Assembly (NCBI GenBank): GCA_036005525.1
Contig: DASYQM010000332.1
Location: forward strand, 1-64,000
Source: UBA9676 sp036005525
Lineage (GTDB): Bacteria; Actinomycetota; Actinomycetes; Streptosporangiales; Streptosporangiaceae
Direction of reading: 5' to 3'
DNA: 64,000 nt
Shown here: piece after piece, positions 59,266-64,000 of the stretch
Position numbering within the stretch: the first letter of the stretch is position 1
How the letters are laid out: the number at the start of each line of letters is the position of its first letter
Translations under genes and position numbers: made by a program
Notes under the pieces: model-generated
What the model was told of the DNA's origin: nothing
Seen by the model: only the letters and a program-made list of their open reading frames with translations
Databases searched by the model: none

Positions 59266-61170
59266 GTGGAGCTGCCCACCTACACCGGCATTTGGCGGAT
59301 CGAGAAGCGGCTGTACAAGCTGTATGACTTCCGGCTGCCGATGCCCCTGCCGGTGGGCCAGATAGCCGTCTTCGTGGCCATCACGGTGCCGTACGTGCTG
59401 CTCCTCACGCTCTTCGGGCTGCCCTTCAGCCACACCCTTTTCTGGCTGTACGTGCTGCCGCCCGCCGTTCTCACCTGGCTGGCCACCCGGCCGGTGCTGG
59501 AAAGCAAGCGCCTGCCTGAACTGGTCATTTCGCAGGTGCGCTATCTGGGCGAGCCGTCGGCCTGGTGCCGGATGACCCCCCACGTCGAAAAGGACGAGAT
59601 GATCTTGGTCGGGCGGGTGTGGCGGCGCAGCCAGGCCCATCCGGCCATCGAGCCCGCCGTCGAGCTGCCCGTGGTGCCCGCAGTGGAGCCCGCGGTGGAG
59701 CCGGCCGTGGTACCTGCGGTGGAGCCGGTTGCCGTGCGTGGCAGTGCCTGGCCGGGCGGGAGGGCCAGCCGGCGTGCGATCCCCGCGCCCGCGTCCAGCA
59801 TGGCGGCTGCCGAGGCGCGGGCCCCCGCCGCCGCGCAGCCCCCGGTGCGTGCCCCCGCCGCGGCGCCGGGTGCCGGCCGGCCACAGGGCGTCCGGGCCAG
59901 CCAGCGGCCTGTTCCCGCGTCATCCCGTGCTTCGGCGCGTGACGTGACCCGCGCTCGTGCCAGTGCTCGCGCTCCGGCCTCAGCCAGCGGTCTCGCGCCG
60001 GCCAGGGCTTCCGCGCCTCCTCATGCTCCCGCGTCGGTCAATGCCCCGGCGCCTGTCCGGGCTCCGGCGCCTGCCCGTCCCCCCGCGCCGGCCGGCGCTC
60101 CGCCGCCTGCCCATGTCCCGGCGCCCGGATCGACGCGAGCGCCCGGATCGACGCGGGCATCCGGGACGCCGCAGGTGCCCGTCGTGACCGCGCAGCGGGG
60201 TCCGGCCGGCCAGCCGACAGCGTGGCCCCGGACGGTCGAGCGCGCACCGAGCGGCCCGGCGGAACAGCGCAGCACATACTGGCGTGATCACGTCATGCTC
60301 GTGCCCGGCGGGCGCGGTCCCGGCCGCTCCGATCACGACAAGCGCGACCGGGCGCGGGCAGTCCTGCCACTCGGCGGCTCCCGGCTGGTGGCGGTGGTGG
60401 GCTGCACCGTCGGCGCCGGCCAGACGGTGACCGCGCTGATGGTCGCCGAGCTCCTGGCCAGCTTGCGCCGGGAAGCGGTGGCGGCTCTCGACCTCAATCC
60501 CGGCCCGGCCTCGCTCGCCGAACTGGCCGCGCCCCGGCCGGCACTGAAGGTGAGGTCGCTGATCGCGGGGCCGGCTCAAGCCGGGCGCCTGCCACGCAAC
60601 GGTCATCGGCCGTACAGGCGCGGCGAGCTCGATGTGTTCATCCCCGAGGTCCGGGGGGACGGCGCGGTGGACATGGGCGGTCCGGAGTACGGCCGGATGT
60701 TCGGCGCCCTCGCCGCCGGCTATGGGCTCACCTTCGCCGACCCGGGTGCCACGTCGGCGGCCCGGGTGCTCGCCGTCGCCGACCAGCTGGTGCTGGTCAC
60801 CCCCGCCAGCCCGGATGCGGCGAGGGCGCTGGCCATGACCCAGGAATGGCTGACCGCCCATGGCTTCGACGCGCTCACCGCGAACTCGATCACCGTCGTC
60901 AACGGCCTGTCCAAGCGCAGCAGGTCACACGCCGAACAGGCAGAACTCGTGGTCAGGGGCCGGTGCCGGGCGATCGTCCGGGTGCCATGGGACGACCATC
61001 TGGCCGAGCCTCCGGCCGAGCGCGGGACCGGCGACAGCCCGGCCCCCGGTGCCCCGGCTTCGCGGCTTGGCCAGCTGCGCCCGCCCGTTTTGCAGGCTTA
61101 TACCGCGCTTGCCGGGGTGCTGATCGCCGCGCTCGCCGCCAGCCCGCAACGGCGGAGGGCGGCGAGGTGA
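59266..61170 (+). CDS. TcpE-like membrane protein fused to ParA/MinD-like ATPase
   Basis: 634 aa. Residues 1-105 are TcpE-like ('YTGIWRIEKRLYKLYDFRLP', two helices at about 30-50 and 55-72). Residues 110-360 are a Pro/Ala-rich linker with AVEPAVEP-type repeats. The rest is a SIMIBI ATPase: 'VVGCTVGAGQTVTALMVAEL', 'AALDLNPGPASLAELA', 'GLTFADPGATSAARVLAVAD'. The P-loop reads GAGQT where Lys is normal. The GTG at 59266 follows AAGGAG; the stop overlaps the next GTG by 4 nt. It probably links the channel to the VirB4 motor. Confidence 0.8.
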   Translation: MELPTYTGIWRIEKRLYKLYDFRLPMPLPVGQIAVFVAITVPYVLLLTLFGLPFSHTLFWLYVLPPAVLTWLATRPVLESKRLPELVISQVRYLGEPSAWCRMTPHVEKDEMILVGRVWRRSQAHPAIEPAVELPVVPAVEPAVEPAVVPAVEPVAVRGSAWPGGRASRRAIPAPASSMAAAEARAPAAAQPPVRAPAAAPGAGRPQGVRASQRPVPASSRASARDVTRARASARAPASASGLAPARASAPPHAPASVNAPAPVRAPAPARPPAPAGAPPPAHVPAPGSTRAPGSTRASGTPQVPVVTAQRGPAGQPTAWPRTVERAPSGPAEQRSTYWRDHVMLVPGGRGPGRSDHDKRDRARAVLPLGGSRLVAVVGCTVGAGQTVTALMVAELLASLRREAVAALDLNPGPASLAELAAPRPALKVRSLIAGPAQAGRLPRNGHRPYRRGELDVFIPEVRGDGAVDMGGPEYGRMFGALAAGYGLTFADPGATSAARVLAVADQLVLVTPASPDAARALAMTQEWLTAHGFDALTANSITVVNGLSKRSRSHAEQAELVVRGRCRAIVRVPWDDHLAEPPAERGTGDSPAPGAPASRLGQLRPPVLQAYTALAGVLIAALAASPQRRRAAR

Positions 61171-63842
61171 GCGGACGTACCCGGGGCCGCAGCCGGCTGA
61201 GCGTCCGCTACTTCGATGACCGGATCCTGCTGACGGAGAGCCACGCCTGGGCGTACTACCGCCTGCCGACCCATTCCTACGAGTTCCTGACCCCGCCCGA
61301 GCGGGAAGCGCTGGCGATCAACATCACGGTGGCGCTGGCGGCCATCCGGCTGCCCGACACGGAGGTACACCTGCGGATCGCGCACCGGTCCTACCCGGCA
61401 GCGGAATGGGCGGCGCGGCTGGACGCCACCTCCGACGGAGGGCCCGGCTGGCGGGACTACCTGGACGAGATGTACCGCCACGTGTGGGCGAAAGACTTCT
61501 GGACCAAGGAGGTCTACCTGGGGGTGCGGCTGGGCCAGCGCGGCATGCGGGCGCAGCTGCAGGGCGGGATGTTCTCCCAGTTCGTCAGCGCGTACCGGAG
61601 CAGCGAGCAGGCGCTGGGCCTGGCCGACGAGGCGGTGGCGGACAGCGAGCTCGCGCGCTGGACAGATCAGGCCGAGCGGCTTGGCCGGGCGCTGTCGGCC
61701 AGCGCTCTGCACGCCCGTCATGCGACCAGCGACGAGATCGCCTGGCTGTTCCGGCATACGCTGGCCGGGACGGCCGGGGACCCGCCGCCGTCGGCGGTCC
61801 ATCGCCGCACCTGGGGGGCGGGGGAGATCGAGGCGCTGCTGGAAGGCCAGGTGGAGAACGGGCGCACGATGCTGCGGCTGGAGCACCCGGCCGGTGAATC
61901 CTTCGTGGCGTTCCTGTCCTACTCCCGGTTCCCCGACGTCATGTCGTTCCCCGACGGTGAGCCCTGGCTCCACTTCGCCGACTCGCTCCCGTTCCCGGTG
62001 GAGGTCAGCTCCCGGATGAGGCTGATCCCCCCGGCGAAGGCCAGCAAGGACGTCGGGCGCAGGCTGGCCCACGCCAGGGACATGGACGCCCACATCAGGG
62101 AGGCGGGGGTCGACCTGCCGCTCGCGCTGGCCGAGCAGCTCGAGGCGGCCCGGATGCTGGAGCACGGGATCACCAAGGAGCGGCTGCCGTTCGTGTACGG
62201 CTGGCACCGGCTTGGGGTGACCGCGCCCAACCGTGACCTGTGCCAGCGCCGTGTCGAGGCGCTGATCGAGCACTACCGTGACATCGGCATCGACCTGGTC
62301 AACTCCACCGGCGACCAGTTCTCGCTGCTGTGCGAGTCGCTGCCCGGCGACCGCGTGCGGCTCTCCTCGTATGTGCAGCGCCAGCCGCTGTACACGATCG
62401 CCGGCGGCGTGGCGACGGCCACCGTGGACCTGGGGGACCGGCCGGCCGGCGGACTGGACGGCCGGGACGGCTGGATGGGTCCCTACATCGGCGAGACGCT
62501 GGGCCGGGCGCGGTCTATCGTCCATTTCGACCCGCTGCTGGCAGCGACGCGCAACCGGCCCACCGCGGTGGCGATCACCGGCGAGCCGGGCGGCGGCAAG
62601 ACCACCCTGGCGCTGCTGATGATCATGCAGCTGGCGCTGCGGGGGGTGACGGTCGCGGTCATCGACCCCAAGGGCGACGCCGAGTCGCTGGTGGACGTGC
62701 TGGCCGCCCGCGGCCGCAAGGCCCGGGTGCTCCCGCTCGGCAGCGCCGCGCCGGGGCTGCTCGACCCGTTCTCCTTCGGAGACGACCTGTCCGAGAAGCG
62801 GACCATGGCCACCGAGACGCTGCGGCTGCTCCTGCCGCGAATGAGCGAGGAGCGCGAAAGCGCGATGATCCAGGCGGTGGCCGCGATCGCGGGCCGGGAC
62901 CGGCCCAGCCTGGGCAAGGTCGTCCGGCACCTGGAGCAGAGCGAGGATCCCGCGTCCAGGAACCTGGGGGCGGTGCTGCGCTCGATGTCGGAGATGCGGC
63001 TGGCGCGGCTGTGTTTCGCGCCCTCGGGTGGCCAGCGCATCGACGCGGCCGGGTGGACCACGGTCTTCACTCTGGCCGGGCTCACGCTGCCGGACGCCGC
63101 GGTGAGCCGGGACGACTTCTCCTACGAACAGCGGCTGTCGGTCGCGCTGCTGTACCTGGTCTCCCAGTTCGCCCGCAGACTGCTGAACGGAATGGACCGC
63201 CGGCTGCCCAAAGCCATCTTCCTGGACGAGGCGTGGGCGATCACGTCCACGCCGGAGGGTGCCAAGCTGGTGCCCGAGGTGTCGCGGATGGGCCGCTCCC
63301 GCAACACTGCCCTGATCCTGGTCTCCCAGAACGCCGGCGACCTGCTGTCCGAGCAGGTCACGAACTGCATCTCCGGTGTGTTCGCGTTCCGCTCCTCCGA
63401 GCGCGTCGAGGTGGCGAACGTCATGGCACTGCTGGGGGTGGAGGCGTCGGACGAGCACCAGATCGCGCTGCGGGGGCTCGGCAACGGGGAGTGCATCTTC
63501 CGCGACCTGGAGGGCCGCGCGGGCCGCATCGGGATCGACCTCATCTCCGATGAGATGCGGCAGTGGCTGGACACCAACCCCACCCGCAGCAGACCACGTG
63601 CGGAAGCCCCGCGCATGAGCGCAGCGCCCGTACCGGGCGCGGAACCCGGACCCGGGGAACCGTCGGCACCAGGGGCTGAACCCCGCGCCGGTGAACAGGC
63701 GGCGCTTGGGACGGAACCCCGCGCCGGCGAACAGTCGGCGCCAGGGGCGGAACCCGGCGCCGCCGAACCGCCGGCACCGGGCGCCGGTCCTGCGCAGGAC
63801 CGACCTGGAGACCGCCTCCACTCGGACGAGCCAGGGCCCTGA
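61167..63842 (+). CDS. VirB4/TraC-like conjugation ATPase
   Basis: 891 aa. N-terminal VirB4 domain (about 1-430) with 'RYFDDRILLTESHAWAYYRL' and 'FSQFVSAYRSSEQALGLADE'; motor domain with Walker A 'ITGEPGGGKTTLALL' near 472, 'AVIDPKGDAESLVDVLAARG', Walker B 'AIFLDEAWAIT' near 683, and 'LILVSQNAGDLL'. It drives assembly or substrate transfer in type IV secretion. The C-terminal 65 residues are a 12-residue (36-bp) repeat, four copies, not part of the fold. GTG 61167 overlaps the previous stop (GTGA). Confidence 0.9.
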   Translation: MSGRTRGRSRLSVRYFDDRILLTESHAWAYYRLPTHSYEFLTPPEREALAINITVALAAIRLPDTEVHLRIAHRSYPAAEWAARLDATSDGGPGWRDYLDEMYRHVWAKDFWTKEVYLGVRLGQRGMRAQLQGGMFSQFVSAYRSSEQALGLADEAVADSELARWTDQAERLGRALSASALHARHATSDEIAWLFRHTLAGTAGDPPPSAVHRRTWGAGEIEALLEGQVENGRTMLRLEHPAGESFVAFLSYSRFPDVMSFPDGEPWLHFADSLPFPVEVSSRMRLIPPAKASKDVGRRLAHARDMDAHIREAGVDLPLALAEQLEAARMLEHGITKERLPFVYGWHRLGVTAPNRDLCQRRVEALIEHYRDIGIDLVNSTGDQFSLLCESLPGDRVRLSSYVQRQPLYTIAGGVATATVDLGDRPAGGLDGRDGWMGPYIGETLGRARSIVHFDPLLAATRNRPTAVAITGEPGGGKTTLALLMIMQLALRGVTVAVIDPKGDAESLVDVLAARGRKARVLPLGSAAPGLLDPFSFGDDLSEKRTMATETLRLLLPRMSEERESAMIQAVAAIAGRDRPSLGKVVRHLEQSEDPASRNLGAVLRSMSEMRLARLCFAPSGGQRIDAAGWTTVFTLAGLTLPDAAVSRDDFSYEQRLSVALLYLVSQFARRLLNGMDRRLPKAIFLDEAWAITSTPEGAKLVPEVSRMGRSRNTALILVSQNAGDLLSEQVTNCISGVFAFRSSERVEVANVMALLGVEASDEHQIALRGLGNGECIFRDLEGRAGRIGIDLISDEMRQWLDTNPTRSRPRAEAPRMSAAPVPGAEPGPGEPSAPGAEPRAGEQAALGTEPRAGEQSAPGAEPGAAEPPAPGAGPAQDRPGDRLHSDEPGP
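63635..63785 (+). repeat. 36-bp tandem repeat in the VirB4-like C-terminal tail
   Basis: Four diverged units encoding 'GAEPRAGEQSAP'-type dodecapeptides. In-frame length change would leave the motor intact. Confidence 0.7.
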
Positions 63843-63858
63843 GCAAGGAAGCCCGCAG

Positions 63859-64000
63859 ATGCTGAGCCCCCTCCGCTTGAGCCGCGCGAAGTCAGCCCCC
63901 ACACCGACTTCCGGGGCCTGCCCCATGCCCAGAACGCGTTCCCGGGTGGCGCGGTTGTCCTGGATCCCGCGCTGGTCTCAAGTGCCAGTGTCCGCGCGCC
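63859..64000 (+). CDS. possible next gene of the conjugation module, cut by the window end
   Basis: The ATG at 63859 has AAGGA about 9 nt upstream and opens a frame to the window edge ('MLSPLRLSRAKSAPTPTSGA...'). GC at third positions is high. The 47 readable residues are Arg/Ser/Pro-rich and match no family. The VirB4 frame itself also stays open after its stop, so the true coding frame here is undecided. Confidence 0.3.
   Translation, partial: MLSPLRLSRAKSAPTPTSGACPMPRTRSRVARLSWIPRWSQVPVSAR

Noticed and set aside
61098..63926. A 940-codon open frame on the minus strand opposite the VirB4-like gene
   Set aside because: Shadow frame of a strongly conserved ATPase; the translation has no recognisable fold.

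Overview
This window is chromosomal DNA of a very GC-rich actinomycete. GTG and TTG starts are common, and acyl-CoA carboxylases come with an epsilon subunit. Other family markers are a Rpf-like muralidase, a DUF5313 protein and MmyB-, DUF1707- and DUF6542-type proteins. A Streptosporangiales-like or related filamentous lineage fits, but the genus cannot be fixed from the sequence. I see no rRNA, tRNA or CRISPR array.

Left third (0-28 kb): core metabolism broken by small scars. A propionyl-type acyl-CoA carboxylase is spread over 443-8160 on the minus strand (alpha, epsilon, beta), with a NYN-domain protein wedged between beta and epsilon. An alkylation-repair pair (Ada-AlkA fusion plus Ogt) and a GNAT lie inside that stretch. 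Next come a CbbX-type AAA ATPase with no Rubisco nearby, a junction joining two 5'-truncated genes (9489-10118), an AT-richer methyltransferase, a polytopic membrane protein, the biotin ligase that would charge the carboxylase, and a decayed integrative element (14.1-16.5 kb: integrase lacking its catalytic Tyr, a cargo gene, a frameshifted phage-like gene, a small zinc-ribbon gene). From 16.6 to 20 kb there is a leucine/short-chain acyl-CoA catabolic operon (enoyl-CoA hydratase, HMG-CoA lyase, carboxylase beta), then a two-component system, an NCS1 permease divergent from purK-purE, and an acyl-CoA dehydrogenase.

Middle (28-45 kb): two secreted muralytic enzymes and the rotted remains of a third, a Ser/Thr kinase full of minisatellites, class I fumarase, a DUF3224-MarR operon with a clear palindromic operator, a MarR-ABC-MFS drug-efflux cluster, and two cell-envelope proteins.

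Right third (44-64 kb): housekeeping genes (glpX, xseB, xseA, ispH, rmuC, ychF). The ychF 3' end carries an insertion: its canonical last codons lie about 350 bp downstream, beyond a small inserted gene and a 26-bp direct repeat. After a lipoprotein, tiny ORFs and a GT-C-like membrane protein, the window ends in a conjugation/type IV secretion-like module: TcpC-like protein, small membrane protein, a TcpE protein fused to a ParA/MinD-like ATPase whose P-loop lysine is replaced by glutamine, and a VirB4-like ATPase. The module runs off the right edge.

Two kinds of repeat recur: long palindromes built on GTGATCA (8.24 kb and 36.3-36.5 kb), and tandem repeats with a period close to 27 bp (31.3, 34.9 and 38.9 kb).
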